Below, piece after piece: positions 10,516 through 19,657 of a DNA stretch of 64,000 nucleotides. The DNA is taken from the NCBI RefSeq assembly GCF_015169395.1, contig NZ_CP063458.1, positions 6,138,001 to 6,202,000 on the forward strand. The letters run 5' to 3'. The notes below the pieces were generated by a model. The model saw only the letters and a list, made by a program, of their open reading frames with translations. It was not told the origin of the DNA and did not search any database. Numbering within the stretch: the stretch's first letter is position 1; every line of letters begins with the position of its first letter. Both the position numbers and the translations under genes were made by a program. The stretch is from Humisphaera borealis (GTDB lineage Bacteria > Planctomycetota > Phycisphaerae > Tepidisphaerales > Tepidisphaeraceae).

Positions 10516-10873
10516 GCCCCTACAAACGAGACCCGCAAGCTTCATCTGCGGTGGCCCGGAATAGGGCATCCGTAGGGCGGGCACTGCCCGCCGGAGAAAG
10601 CGGAGATCGCCAGGGTGAGGCACGGGACTTCGGGCGTCGCGATCCGGAGTCCGACCCAGAGAGCCCTGCGGCTCTGCCGCGGGTTCTTTCATGCGACGAG
10701 CGAGTCTCCCCATCGCAATCATCAAGCGTTATCGAGATTTCCGCCGGAAGCGGTTTTTCCGTCGTACGGAAGAACCCGCGGCGGAGCCACAGGGCTCTCT
10801 GCGCCCGGACTGCGACGCCCGACGTTCGGCCCCTCACCCCAACCCTCTCCGTGCGAGTACAGGGGAGAGGGGG
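10516..10873. repeat. Gene-free junction with a long inverted repeat (arms about 52-58 nt)
   Basis: The 358 bases between the delta-60 gene and the PVC cytochrome hold no credible gene. Arms at 10631-10688 and 10770-10821 are reverse complements with few mismatches, both containing AGAGAGCCCTG and CCGCGGGTTCTT. Flanking sequence with GGTGAGG and GGCCCCTCACC words is shared with the junction at 30846-31045. Confidence 0.8.
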
Positions 10874-13800
10874 TCAAGGCTTTGCGAGGTATTTGAACAG
10901 GTCCCGAATCTCCTGATCGCTCAGCCCCAGCAACAGCCCTTCGGGCATCAGCGACTGCTTCATCGCCCGCTCGTCGGCGATATCGCCTTTGGCGACCGTC
11001 GTCTTCTGCTGGGCGGCGTCGACGAGCGTCAGGCGGTCGCCGGATCGCTCGATCACCAAGCCGACGTAAACCTCGTCTCCCTTGGTCTTGATCCGAGTGG
11101 CGGCGAACTCTTCGCGGATGTAGGCCGACGGATCGACGATGTTGATCGCCATGTCGTTGGCGTTTCGGCGATCGTAGGTTGTCAGGTCGGGGCCGATCTT
11201 GCCGCCTTCGTTGAACAGCGTGTGGCAGACGCCGCAGCGGGTCATGAACAGTGCCTTGCCGCGGCCGGCGTTGCCAACGCCGGTGGTCGCGAGCCGCTTG
11301 ATGCGCTCGACCTCGGCGGCCTTCTCGGCGTCGGTGGCGCGGACGGCCTTGCCGAAGACTTTCTCGACCAGCGCGGCGACGGCGGGGTCTTCGAACTGGC
11401 GAAGGCGTTCGATGTCGGCGGGGGAGAGGTCGGATCGCGGGATAGTGCCGGATTCAACCGCGCGAACCAGTTCAGCCGAGCTCGACGCCCGAGCCAAAAG
11501 TGCCGAAATCACGCCGTCCTTCAAGTTTCGATCCGAACTCTTCGCCGAATAAAGCTTCACCAAGCCTGCACTAACGGCCGGATGATCGCATTGAGTTAAT
11601 GCAGCAACGGCGTCAAGTCGCTGCTGCTTCGCGCCGGGATTGGACGCGATCTTGAGCAGAAACTCGGCGTCTTCGGCTTGGCCACGTCGAGCCAATAGTC
11701 GCATCGCCCTCAGTGTCATCGAGGTGAGCTTGTCAGGGGAACTCAACATCGAGCTACGCATCCGTTCGACTGTCGCGCGGTCGCCTGCGATCAAAGCAAG
11801 TTCCAGGTCGCCGGACTTGGTGAATTGTTCCTTCAGTTGCGGGATGAGCCGCGCTGGATCGAAATCGGACGAAAGCCCTTCCTTGATGCCGGCCATTGCC
11901 ATCTTTCGCCAGCCGTCATCCCGTGCGTCCCTAAGCAGTAGCGTCAATGTCCACTGATGTGCTTCTGTGAGTTCAGCAGCCGCGCGCCGGATGAGCCTTG
12001 GAACGACGACTTCACGTCCAATCTTTGTGTTAAGCCAGAACCCATTCAGATCAAGTTCGGCAACCCGGGTTCCGATCGCGCGTTCGATTGCCCACCAGAG
12101 AAGTAGTGGAATGTGCGCGTCCGCCACGTCATCATCTCGCTGCAACATCGTCATCGCGAGCATATAGGCATGATCCGCCGTGCCAATGCGCCTTGCCGAA
12201 CTAGCCAACTGACTGCGAACTTGTGAGTCCGTTTCCTTCTCTGCGAGTTGCGTCAGCCGTTTCACGACTGAGTCCGGTAGTTCCACGCCGTCGTGATCCG
12301 CGGCGAGCCGGATCGCCCACGCACGTACGCTGGGATCGCCATGCTTCAGAGCGCCGAGCAGGGTCTTCTCGTCCAATTCTCCGGTAACCTGCAATGCCCA
12401 GAGGGCATCAACCGGATGCTTTGATTCTCTGTCGTTCAGCGTCGCCAACAATGCGGAAGTTGATTCCTTGCTGCCCCGGTCCCCCAGCGCACGCCGCGCG
12501 GTCGTTCGTTCCCATCGGTTATCGCTCTTGAGCCGCTCGACCAGCTTCTCCGCCGGCTCGGTCTGCAAATCCATCGCAACCGTCGTCGGCTTCCAATCCG
12601 CCGGCCGGATGCGGTAGATGCGGCCGCTGCCGCGCTCCCACGTGTCCCGCGGGTCGACGTGACTGATGCGTTTCTCGTAAAAGTCGGCGACGTAGATCGC
12701 GCCATCCGGCCCGACCTTCAGGTCGACCGGGCGGAACCAGCCGTCGTCGCTCGTCACCAGATATGGCTCCTCGACCGTCTTGTACGTCGAGCCCATCGGC
12801 TCCAAGCGCGAGAGCTGAATGCGACTCTGGAGCGAGTTGGGGCTGATGATCTTGCCGCGATACTGCGGGAAGAGCGTGCCGCCGTAGACGACGAAGGTGT
12901 GGCTCAGTCGGTCGGCGTTGCCTTCGTGGGGCATGTGTTCGAAAAAGCCGAACGCGTAGGGGTTGGTCAGCGGGCCGTGCTTGCCCCAGCCTTTGACGTA
13001 GTAGCCGCCCTGCACGAAATGCAGGCCGCGGAACTTGCCCCAGTTGGTGCCGGAGAAGGCGCGGCCGGCGTCGTCGAACTCCAGGCCGAAGGTATTGCCG
13101 CCGCCCTCGGCGAAGATCTCGAACACGTGCCGCTCGGGGTGGTATCGCCAGATCGCCTGGCCGAGGAAGTCGGTCGTTTTGCTGGTGTCGCCAAGAAGGG
13201 TTTTCACCTTGGCGGTGCAGGTGGAACCCTGGCAGCCGTAGAGCCACCCGTCGGGGCCCCAGGTGAGGTTGTTGGCGACGGCATGGGTGTCTTCCAGGCC
13301 GAAGCCGGAGAGGTGGACGATCGGATCGCCGTCGGGGACGTCGTCGCGGTCGGCGTCGGGGTAGAAGAGCAGGTAGGGGGCGTTCATCACCCAGACGCCG
13401 TAGTCTGTGCCGTCCTTTCGTGGCCGCCCACCACGGCCGGGCAGGGCGCTGGTGGCGATCGACAGGCCCGACACGAACGTCTTGTGTTTGCGGAAGCTGC
13501 CGTCGCGATCAACGTCTTCGAGGATGGTGATGACGTCTTTCCCCGCCGCATGGTTCGGCGGGGCGGCGGGGACCTTATCGAACTTCGCCCGGATGTAGCG
13601 GTCGTACTCGACGACCTTCAAACCCTGTGGGAATGGGTACTGGATGTACTGCACCACCCACATCCGCCCGCGCTCGTCGAAGTTGATGCACAATGGCTGA
13701 CGGATGTCCGGCTCGGCGGCGATGAGGTCGACTGCGAGGCCGGGAATGGGCTTGAACTTCTTCAGTGAATCCGCCGGCGACAGCGGGTCGGTTTCGCGCA

Positions 13801-13966
13801 TCGGCGCTTTGAGCTTTTCGAGCGCCGAGTCGAGGCCCTTGGCGTCGAGGACGTTGGCGGTGAGCGCGGGGTTGGTGGCGGGGGCGGACGGTGCCGTCGC
13901 AGGTCCGGCGGCGATGGACAGACTTGCGCCAAACGCAACGACAGCGAGAGTGACAACGTTCCGCAT
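10874..13966 (-). CDS. PVC-type heme-binding CxxCH protein with HEAT repeats
   Basis: A 1030-residue exported protein. The signal peptide (about 1-20, ending SIAAG) is followed by an Ala/Pro/Thr-rich linker. Residues about 60-450 resemble the putative membrane-bound dehydrogenase (sorbosone-dehydrogenase-like) beta-propeller, with PNHAAGKDVITILEDVDRDG, LTWGPDGWLYG and KVGPDGAIYVADFYEKRISHVDP. Alpha-helical HEAT-like repeats span roughly 470-880. The C-terminus is a c-type cytochrome domain with CGVCH (Cys911, Cys914, His915) and EGLLLGLSDQEIRDLFKYL. This architecture is nearly confined to Planctomycetes-Verrucomicrobia, where it is inferred to oxidise sugars and pass electrons to the periplasm. 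The substrate is unknown. Confidence 0.93.
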   Translation of the reverse strand: MRNVVTLAVVAFGASLSIAAGPATAPSAPATNPALTANVLDAKGLDSALEKLKAPMRETDPLSPADSLKKFKPIPGLAVDLIAAEPDIRQPLCINFDERGRMWVVQYIQYPFPQGLKVVEYDRYIRAKFDKVPAAPPNHAAGKDVITILEDVDRDGSFRKHKTFVSGLSIATSALPGRGGRPRKDGTDYGVWVMNAPYLLFYPDADRDDVPDGDPIVHLSGFGLEDTHAVANNLTWGPDGWLYGCQGSTCTAKVKTLLGDTSKTTDFLGQAIWRYHPERHVFEIFAEGGGNTFGLEFDDAGRAFSGTNWGKFRGLHFVQGGYYVKGWGKHGPLTNPYAFGFFEHMPHEGNADRLSHTFVVYGGTLFPQYRGKIISPNSLQSRIQLSRLEPMGSTYKTVEEPYLVTSDDGWFRPVDLKVGPDGAIYVADFYEKRISHVDPRDTWERGSGRIYRIRPADWKPTTVAMDLQTEPAEKLVERLKSDNRWERTTARRALGDRGSKESTSALLATLNDRESKHPVDALWALQVTGELDEKTLLGALKHGDPSVRAWAIRLAADHDGVELPDSVVKRLTQLAEKETDSQVRSQLASSARRIGTADHAYMLAMTMLQRDDDVADAHIPLLLWWAIERAIGTRVAELDLNGFWLNTKIGREVVVPRLIRRAAAELTEAHQWTLTLLLRDARDDGWRKMAMAGIKEGLSSDFDPARLIPQLKEQFTKSGDLELALIAGDRATVERMRSSMLSSPDKLTSMTLRAMRLLARRGQAEDAEFLLKIASNPGAKQQRLDAVAALTQCDHPAVSAGLVKLYSAKSSDRNLKDGVISALLARASSSAELVRAVESGTIPRSDLSPADIERLRQFEDPAVAALVEKVFGKAVRATDAEKAAEVERIKRLATTGVGNAGRGKALFMTRCGVCHTLFNEGGKIGPDLTTYDRRNANDMAINIVDPSAYIREEFAATRIKTKGDEVYVGLVIERSGDRLTLVDAAQQKTTVAKGDIADERAMKQSLMPEGLLLGLSDQEIRDLFKYLAKP

Positions 13967-14285
13967 GAAAGCTCCCGGCGTTAGGTGACGTGCCGCTTAC
14001 GATACCGGCTAGAGCAGTAGATGTGCGAGGCATTACTCCCTCTCGGGTGCTTCGGAGTACCTCGCGTCCGACCTTTTTAAGAACCACGCAGGAAGTGTAC
14101 TCACGCAGTAAGCGGGAATGGACCTGAAACCGTCACCGTTCCCGCTTACTGCGTGAGTACACTTCGTGCGCGGCTCCTCAATAGGTCGCACACTCTCAGC
14201 TCAGGATGACAGCACGGGGACGGCCTGTAGAGCGGAACACTGCCAAGCGTTCGGCCCGTCTGCCCCGAATACAGGTGAGAGGGGA
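13967..14285. repeat. Gene-free junction with a perfect 27-bp hairpin
   Basis: About 320 bases without a gene. Arms at 14092-14118 and 14139-14165 are perfect reverse complements (27 nt, beginning GAAGTGTACTCACGC) around a 20-nt loop. It contains CGCAGTAAGC, related to the words of the hairpins at 50714 and 62791. It lies between the 3' end of the phosphotransferase gene and the start of the cytochrome gene, both on the minus strand. Confidence 0.9.
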
Positions 14286-15305
14286 TCAGAGCGTCTCCGT
14301 GAACTGGTCCGTCAACCCGCGAACCGTCGCCGGCGGGTTCGCCATCAGTGCGATCACCGCACGCCGCTGTCGCGATTTCTCGTCCTCGCTCAAATACTCC
14401 AGCGGCGACCGGCCGGCGACGCGGGCGAGCAGGCAGCCTAGGGTCTGACGAACGGCAGTCGGTTCCAAATCCGCCGCCCACATCACATCGCCGACGCCTT
14501 CGCGATAGCGCGTCCAGAACGCGACGGCGGCGTCCGAAAAGCGTGGCCGCATCGCCGGCAGGTGATGGGCTTTGCTCAGCAGGTGCGTCATGGCAAAGCC
14601 CAAATCGAATGACGGATCGCCCCAGTGAATGACCTCGTGATCCAGAAGGATCAGCCGGCCGTCGTGTACGAGCACGTTCTTGGGGCTGTAGTCGCCGTGG
14701 ACGATCGAGAACCGGCGCGACCGCGTCTCGACAATCAGCCTGTCGTAGAATGCCGCCGACTCGGGGACCTGGCTGGCGGTGTAGGCGTAGTACGGCTCCA
14801 GCCGGAGGCTCTCAAAGAAACCTCGATCGTCGAACACCGGCGCGAGCTCCTTACGTCGCAGCCACGAATTGCGATGAATGCCGGCGAGAAGATCGGCGAA
14901 CTGGCGGACGTGACCCGCCTCCAGCCGGCCGGCAAGCAAAATCGTCTTCCAGTTCTCGTGCGGCTGCGGCACGGCCTGCATCGCCAGCAGGTGATGCGCC
15001 GGGTCTTCAAACACCAGCGGCGTGATCGTCCCCGGCGGGGCAAGGGTGGCCAGATGCCGCAACCCGGCGGCCTCCCGCTCGATGCGGACCGGATCGCTAA
15101 ACCAGTCGACCTTTACGCGTAGCTTGGCCAGGGCCTGTTTCAACACCCAGGCTTTGCCGCCGACCCGCTCGACCAGGACCGTGCGGTTGGAAACGCCGCC
15201 GGCGAGGACGGTGATCGCTGGTTTTTCGGGGGGATCAATGCGGTTCGTCTCGCGGAGGTACGCGAGAAGTAGTTCAGGCCGTTCGATGTCGAGGCTATTG
15301 GGCAT
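14286..15305 (-). CDS. Aminoglycoside-phosphotransferase-fold kinase
   Basis: A 339-residue cytoplasmic kinase-like enzyme of the APH/choline-kinase fold. The N-lobe has a glycine loop (VLAGGVSNRTVLVE, about 34-47) and a lysine in WVLKQAL. The catalytic loop is HGDYSPKNVLV with His203, Asp205 and Asn210, and the metal-binding LLDHE has Asp222 instead of the usual DFE. GDPSFDLGF follows, as in many sugar or choline kinases. The substrate cannot be read from sequence. It is the last gene of a minus-strand run pyrG, small membrane protein, phosphotransferase; the 77-bp gap makes co-transcription plausible. Confidence 0.85.
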   Translation of the reverse strand: MPNSLDIERPELLLAYLRETNRIDPPEKPAITVLAGGVSNRTVLVERVGGKAWVLKQALAKLRVKVDWFSDPVRIEREAAGLRHLATLAPPGTITPLVFEDPAHHLLAMQAVPQPHENWKTILLAGRLEAGHVRQFADLLAGIHRNSWLRRKELAPVFDDRGFFESLRLEPYYAYTASQVPESAAFYDRLIVETRSRRFSIVHGDYSPKNVLVHDGRLILLDHEVIHWGDPSFDLGFAMTHLLSKAHHLPAMRPRFSDAAVAFWTRYREGVGDVMWAADLEPTAVRQTLGCLLARVAGRSPLEYLSEDEKSRQRRAVIALMANPPATVRGLTDQFTETL

Positions 15306-15382
15306 CTAGTCCCTCCTCCGACGTTCCCGAGAGGGCGATCGGCGTTCTGGCGTTGTTCTAGTCTGCGACAGTGTCCGGTTGA

Positions 15383-15808
15383 TCAGCGAACGGGCGACAA
15401 GGCGCGGCCAATCTGGATGATCCCCGGGCCTGCTGCCAAACAACCCCCAACGACCGCCAATCGTTGGGTGATGCCAAACCAAAGAAACCCGCAAATGATA
15501 ATGACCCCGGCCGCGCACAACATCAGACCTGCGCCGACTTGCCGCGCTACCCACGCCGACATGGGCTTGCCGTCAGGCCGAAGCTCGCACCTTGCCTGTA
15601 CCATTCGAGATAAGACGGCGATCACCATCAAGACAAGCAAGCCAAGGGCGATCAAACCGAAGATCTGCAAAGTAGATGCATCGACTGGGAGGTCTCTGAT
15701 GTAAGCAGTGTAAAATAGAACTAGCGCCATCGGCATGGCAAACACCGACGTGATGAACACGCCGAGTTGCCAGCTCACCTTGATTTCAGGCATCGGTCGC
15801 TTATCCAT
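15383..15808 (-). CDS. Small membrane protein, unknown
   Basis: 141 residues with about four hydrophobic segments (roughly residues 13-33, 43-65, 85-107 and 112-128). No family recognised. ATG 15808 follows the pyrG stop by about 36 bp on the same strand, which suggests co-transcription. An internal ATG four codons in is an alternative start. Confidence 0.7.
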   Translation of the reverse strand: MDKRPMPEIKVSWQLGVFITSVFAMPMALVLFYTAYIRDLPVDASTLQIFGLIALGLLVLMVIAVLSRMVQARCELRPDGKPMSAWVARQVGAGLMLCAAGVIIICGFLWFGITQRLAVVGGCLAAGPGIIQIGRALSPVR

Positions 15809-15844
15809 GATCGCACCATACGATCAAGTACCGTCGGCGACGCC

Positions 15845-17623
15845 TCACACCGGCTGCGGCTCGGGCTTCCTGGATTGCGATGGCGAAGACGATCCGCCGG
15901 CATGCCGATTGGCGAACTCTGCTGCGGCCTTGACGAAGCCCATGAACAACGGGCTCGGCCGCAGCGGACGGCTGGTCAGTTCCGGGTGTGCTTGCGTGCC
16001 GACGAAGTACGGGTGCATCGACTGCGGCAGTTCCAGCACCTGCATGATCGGCTGCGTGGGATGCTTGCCGCTGAAGATCATCCCCTTGTCTTCCAATTGC
16101 TTGATGTAGGTGGGGTCGACTTCGTAGCGATGCCGGAAACGCAGGCGGGTCATGCGGGCGTTGTCGAAAAGCTTGCTCACGAGCGACCCCTGCTTCAGCT
16201 CGATGTCCTTGCCGCCCAGCCGCATATTGCCGCCGAGGCCTTCGATCTTCTTCTGCTCGGGGAGGATATCGATGACCGGATGCTTGCAGTTGGTTTCGAA
16301 CTCGGTGCTGTTGGCTTCCTTCAGGCCGCAGACGTTGCGGGCGAACTCGATGACCGCCATCTGGAACCCCAGACACAGGCCCAGGTAGGGCATCTTGTTC
16401 TCGCGGGCGTAGCGAATGCACTCGATCTTGCCTTCGGTACCGCGAATGCCGAACCCGCCGGGCACGATGATGCCCTGCACGTCGGCCAGGCGCTTGGCGA
16501 CATTGTCGGCGTCGATCATGGTCGTATCGAGCCAGCGAAGCTGCACATCGACGCCCAAGTGCACGCTACAGTGCTCGGCGGCCTTGATGATGCTGGCGTA
16601 GGCGTCGCGTAGGGCGACGTACTTGCCGGTGACGGCGAGGGTGACACTCTTCTTGTTGACGCCGATACGATCCACGAACCACCGCCAGCGCAGGCGGGCC
16701 TGGTCTTCGTGGCGCTGGTTGACGCGTTCATGGAGGTCGAGCAGGGTGAGCACTTCGCGGTCGATGCCGACGTCGCGCAGCGCATCGGGAATGAGATAGA
16801 TGCTGTCCAGGTCGTGCATGCTGACCACGCGCCGCATCGGCACGTTGGTGTACATGCTGATCTTCTCCCGGACTTTCTCCCGCACTTCGCGGGTGGCCCG
16901 GCAGGCGATAATGTGCGGCATGATGCCGACTTCCATCAGCCGTTTAATACCGAGCTGGGCGGCCTTGGACTTTTGTTCGCCGACGGCGTTGGGCTCGAGG
17001 ATGTACGTGAGTGCGACGAACACCACGGCGCCTTCGCCCTCTTCGAACGCGAGCTGGCGACAGGCTTCGAGGTAGTGCATCGTCTCGTAGTCGCCGACGG
17101 TGCCGCCGACTTCGACGAACACCACATCGGCGTTGGACTTCACGGCCAGTTCCCGCAGGCGGAGCTTGATCTCGCCGGTCACATGAGGGATGGCCTGTAC
17201 GTCGCGGCCGAGATAGGAGCCTTCCCGCTCCTTCTTCAGCACCGACGACATGATCTGGCCGTTGGTGGTGAAGTTGGCGGCCGAGAGATCCTGGTCGAGC
17301 AGCCGCTCGTACGTGCCCAAGTCCATGTCGGTCTCCATGCCGTCATCTAGCACGAAAACTTCGCCATGGCGGTAGGGGTTGAGCGTGCCGCTGTCGACGT
17401 TGTAGTAGCCCTCCATCTTGATCGGTGCGACCCGCAGACCCTTGTCCTGCATCAGCTTCGCGAGCGATGAAGCAAAGATGCCCTTGCCCAGCCCACTGAT
17501 AACGGTACCGACCACGACCACGTACTTGTGGTGCCCCTTTCGATAGCCGGGGGGCATCGGGGTGTAGAACTCGGTCTCTTCCGTGGACTGGCCGATCTTG
17601 GCGAGAAGGTCTTGGGTGCTCAT
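15845..17623 (-). CDS. pyrG: CTP synthase
   Basis: Converts UTP plus glutamine to CTP. It has 592 residues, longer than the usual 535-545 because of an N-terminal extension of about 35 residues (with TPMPPGYRKGHH). The synthetase domain P-loop reads GTVISGLGKG rather than the common GGVVSSLGKG. VEVGGTVGDYETM replaces the usual GDIES. The C-terminal class I glutaminase is intact: LGLCLGFQ with Cys417, and AHPELTSRP with His546 and Glu548. ATG 17623 is chosen because the upstream 18 codons of open frame run through a palindromic repeat. kdsB lies directly upstream on the same strand, a common pairing because KdsB consumes CTP. Confidence 0.95.
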   Translation of the reverse strand: MSTQDLLAKIGQSTEETEFYTPMPPGYRKGHHKYVVVVGTVISGLGKGIFASSLAKLMQDKGLRVAPIKMEGYYNVDSGTLNPYRHGEVFVLDDGMETDMDLGTYERLLDQDLSAANFTTNGQIMSSVLKKEREGSYLGRDVQAIPHVTGEIKLRLRELAVKSNADVVFVEVGGTVGDYETMHYLEACRQLAFEEGEGAVVFVALTYILEPNAVGEQKSKAAQLGIKRLMEVGIMPHIIACRATREVREKVREKISMYTNVPMRRVVSMHDLDSIYLIPDALRDVGIDREVLTLLDLHERVNQRHEDQARLRWRWFVDRIGVNKKSVTLAVTGKYVALRDAYASIIKAAEHCSVHLGVDVQLRWLDTTMIDADNVAKRLADVQGIIVPGGFGIRGTEGKIECIRYARENKMPYLGLCLGFQMAVIEFARNVCGLKEANSTEFETNCKHPVIDILPEQKKIEGLGGNMRLGGKDIELKQGSLVSKLFDNARMTRLRFRHRYEVDPTYIKQLEDKGMIFSGKHPTQPIMQVLELPQSMHPYFVGTQAHPELTSRPLRPSPLFMGFVKAAAEFANRHAGGSSSPSQSRKPEPQPV

Positions 17624-17632
17624 GGTTGGCTC

Positions 17633-17755
17633 GTAGGGTCCGCCTTGGCGGACGCAATTTGCGTTCAGGTTTTCCATCGACCTTCAGGACTCGTCTTCAA
17701 CGAGCGCAACGCCGCTGCGGTCACCGGCTATCGCGTCCGCCAAGGCGGACCCTAC
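17633..17755. repeat. Inverted pair of GTCCGCC-TT-GGCGGAC palindromes at the kdsB/pyrG junction
   Basis: Two 23-nt copies at 17633-17655 and 17733-17755 are exact reverse complements, and each is nearly palindromic itself (GTCCGCCTTGGCGGAC core with a flanking TAGGG). The right copy lies inside the kdsB coding region and encodes its last residues (RVRLGGR). The left copy ends 10 bases upstream of the pyrG ATG. Related copies lie at 18659, 42232, 42264 and 58454. Confidence 0.93.
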
Positions 17756-18467
17756 GTACAAACTCCGCGTACTGTTCCGGCGTATCGATTCCATGCGTCG
17801 CCCGTGGCGTAATCAGGACGCCGATCGACCGGCCATGTTCCAATGCTCGAAGTTGTTCCAGCTTTTCGGTCATTTCCAGTGGGGTCGGCTTCCAGGAAGC
17901 AAACTCCAGCAGGAACGGACGACGGTAGGCGTAGATGCCCAGATGCAGATAGTACGCCGCCGCCGGGGGCGTCGCCTGGTCCCGCTGATGGGGAATCACG
18001 CTCCGCGAAAAGTAAATCGCCCGGCCGTCGATGCCGGCGACCACCTTTACCAGGTTCGAATCCGTCACCGCCGCGCCGGCGGGGAACGGTGTTGCCGCCG
18101 TTGCCATGTCTTCGGCGGTCGTTTCCAGCCGCTGAATCAGCGCATCGACAATACCCGGTTCGATCTCCGGCTCATCTCCCTGGACGTTGACGATGATCGG
18201 CTCATCAACGCCGCGCGCGACTTCTGCAATTCGGTCCGTCCCACTCTGGTGATCCGGCGACGTCATCACGCAGCGGGTTTCGAACGGCCGCAGCGCCGCG
18301 ACGATGCGGTCGTCATCGGTTGCAACGATTACGTCCTTCACCAGCCTGCACTTACGTACCTGATCCACCACATGCTGGACCAAAGGCCGGCCGGTATCAG
18401 CGGCGAGAATCTTGGCTGGGAAACGGGTCGATCCGAAGCGGGCAGGGATGACGACGATCGCAGCCAA
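17721..18467 (-). CDS. kdsB: 3-deoxy-manno-octulosonate cytidylyltransferase
   Basis: Activates Kdo as CMP-Kdo for lipopolysaccharide synthesis, implying an LPS-type outer membrane. The 248 residues match the family. Motifs seen are IPARFGSTRFPAKIL (nucleotide-binding loop, about 6-20), GRPLVQHV, VIVATDD (about 47-53), SGTDRIAEVARG, VNVQGDEPEIEP with the metal-binding Asp, and HLGIYAYRR. The final eight to nine residues come from a palindromic repeat shared with other loci, so the native C-terminus was probably altered by the repeat. It is upstream of pyrG in the same direction. Confidence 0.95.
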   Translation of the reverse strand: MAAIVVIPARFGSTRFPAKILAADTGRPLVQHVVDQVRKCRLVKDVIVATDDDRIVAALRPFETRCVMTSPDHQSGTDRIAEVARGVDEPIIVNVQGDEPEIEPGIVDALIQRLETTAEDMATAATPFPAGAAVTDSNLVKVVAGIDGRAIYFSRSVIPHQRDQATPPAAAYYLHLGIYAYRRPFLLEFASWKPTPLEMTEKLEQLRALEHGRSIGVLITPRATHGIDTPEQYAEFVRRVRLGGRDSR

Positions 18468-18560
18468 AGACAGACCTCAGACGCGTTTACAGGTCCACTT
18501 CAAACTGCAGAGCGAACATACGGATGCAAGGGGGGGGTGTCAAACATTGGAGGGGAAAGT

Positions 18561-18652
18561 GTCATTTGTCATTTGTCATTTGTCACTGGTCAATGGTTAC
18601 TGGGTCGCACCTGATTCGCGCAAGTGACAAGTGACAAGTGACAAGTGACAAG
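18561..18652. repeat. Tandem-word hairpin (GTCATTT / GTGACAA heptamers)
   Basis: The left arm holds GTCATTT three times followed by GTCAC (18561-18586). The right arm holds GTGACAA four times (18624-18651). The arms are complementary with G-T or mismatch positions and can slip in register. Lies in the 209-bp junction between the comF-like gene and kdsB. Confidence 0.92.
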
Positions 18653-18658
18653 CATGTA

Positions 18659-18680
18659 CGTCCGCCAAGGCGGACCCTAC
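18659..18680. repeat. Single GTCCGCC-type palindrome overlapping the comF-like stop codon
   Basis: CGTCCGCCAAGGCGGACC (first 18 bases) followed by CTAC. The CTA at 18677-18679 is the TAG stop of the minus-strand comF-like gene, so the repeat supplies its stop. It is flanked by CATGTA and TACATG, which extend the palindrome. Confidence 0.9.
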
Positions 18681-19474
18681 ATGAGTTCGAAATCCCGGCG
18701 CTTGGGGTCTGCGATCGCGATCACGATCGCCGACAGACTTGCGGGCTTACCCTGTTTCAACGTTCTTGCGACCGATTGCAGTGTCGCGCCCGTGGTCATA
18801 ACGTCATCGACGATCACGACATGCTTGCCTTCGATCGCCGCGGCGTCCGTCAGCCCGAACGCCTGTTTGAGATTCTCTTCCCGCTTCGAACGGGCGCGAA
18901 CGCGGATTTGCGCCTCGGTGTTTCGGACGCGTACCAGTGGGTATGCAACGCACGGGTCCTTCCCCGTCTGCTTGCTGAGCCGCCGGGCAAGGACATCCGC
19001 CTGGTTATAACCCCGGCCGATCTGCCGCCAGCGGTGCAGCGGCACCGGGATCAGGCAGTCGGTCTCGGTTAACAGCGCTTTCACGCGCTCCTGCTCGATC
19101 AGCCGGTCAGCGAAGAACTCGGCGAGCGACCAACGCCCGTGATACTTCATGCGGTAAACAAGATGCCGGATCGGGTCGGAGTAGACGCCCAGCCGGACGA
19201 TGCGTTCGAAGTTGGGTTCGCCTTTGCCTTCGCAGTAGGGACAGGGGTCGCCGTGCTGGCCGAGCGGCATCGCACAGGCGGGGCAGGCGGGTTCATTTTC
19301 CTGTTTGTAGAGGTCGTCGGCGCACTTGGGACACAGCGGGCCTGCGCCATCGACAAATACGTCGCACGCAGCGCAGGTCGTCGGGTAAAGCAGATCGACG
19401 ACGTCCCGGAAGAGAGATTTGACGAACCCCAGTGGCACGGAAGGATAATATCGGATGTCGGATTTTAGCGCCAT
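18677..19474 (-). CDS. ComF/GntX-family phosphoribosyltransferase-like protein
   Basis: A 265-residue protein. The N-terminal zinc-ribbon-like region has paired cysteines CAAC (34/37), CPKC (48/51), CPAC (64/67) and CPYC (78/81). The C-terminal type I phosphoribosyltransferase domain has VRNTEAQIRVRARSKREENL and the PRPP loop VVIVDDVMTTGAT. ComFC-like proteins act in DNA uptake or related processes; the biochemical reaction is uncertain. The ATG at 19474 lies inside the arm of an inverted repeat element (19463-19656) and the TAG stop lies in another repeat. A GTG at 19438 (residue 13) is an alternative native start. Confidence 0.85.
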   Translation of the reverse strand: MALKSDIRYYPSVPLGFVKSLFRDVVDLLYPTTCAACDVFVDGAGPLCPKCADDLYKQENEPACPACAMPLGQHGDPCPYCEGKGEPNFERIVRLGVYSDPIRHLVYRMKYHGRWSLAEFFADRLIEQERVKALLTETDCLIPVPLHRWRQIGRGYNQADVLARRLSKQTGKDPCVAYPLVRVRNTEAQIRVRARSKREENLKQAFGLTDAAAIEGKHVVIVDDVMTTGATLQSVARTLKQGKPASLSAIVIAIADPKRRDFELM

Positions 19475-19656
19475 CCCCGAAGGGGTGGGTTTTCGCGCGG
19501 AGGGTGTCGAACTGCGGACGTCTCGCGGAAGTCGTCCGGATTAAGGAGATTTTTTCGACGACATCGGAGGCGCGTCGTCGGTCGCGGGGTTTTGAACGGG
19601 TGCGAAGTCCGACATCCACCGCGCGAAAACCCACCCCTTCGGGGATGGCGCTAAAA
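19463..19656. repeat. Inverted-repeat element, 38-bp perfect ends (copy 1)
   Basis: Arms 19463-19500 and 19619-19656 are perfect reverse complements (38 nt, starting TTTTAGCGCCATCCCCGAAG); weaker pairing continues inward. Each arm also contains a small CATCCCCGAAGGGGTG hairpin. It spans 194 bp exactly between the methyltransferase stop and the comF-like start. A diverged second copy lies at 53738-53886. It encodes no credible protein, so it resembles a small non-autonomous element or a REPIN-like pair. Confidence 0.92.
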
Positions 19657-19657
19657 G

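Noticed and set aside
8959-10575. 538-codon plus-strand frame opposite the delta-60 protein
   Set aside because: Shadow of the repeats; translation is Arg/Val/Asp-rich with no recognisable fold, while the minus strand shows clear delta-60 repeats.
18561-18652. Resemblance to a CRISPR array
   Set aside because: Repeats are 7 nt, without spacers, and the two blocks are inverted; no cas gene nearby.
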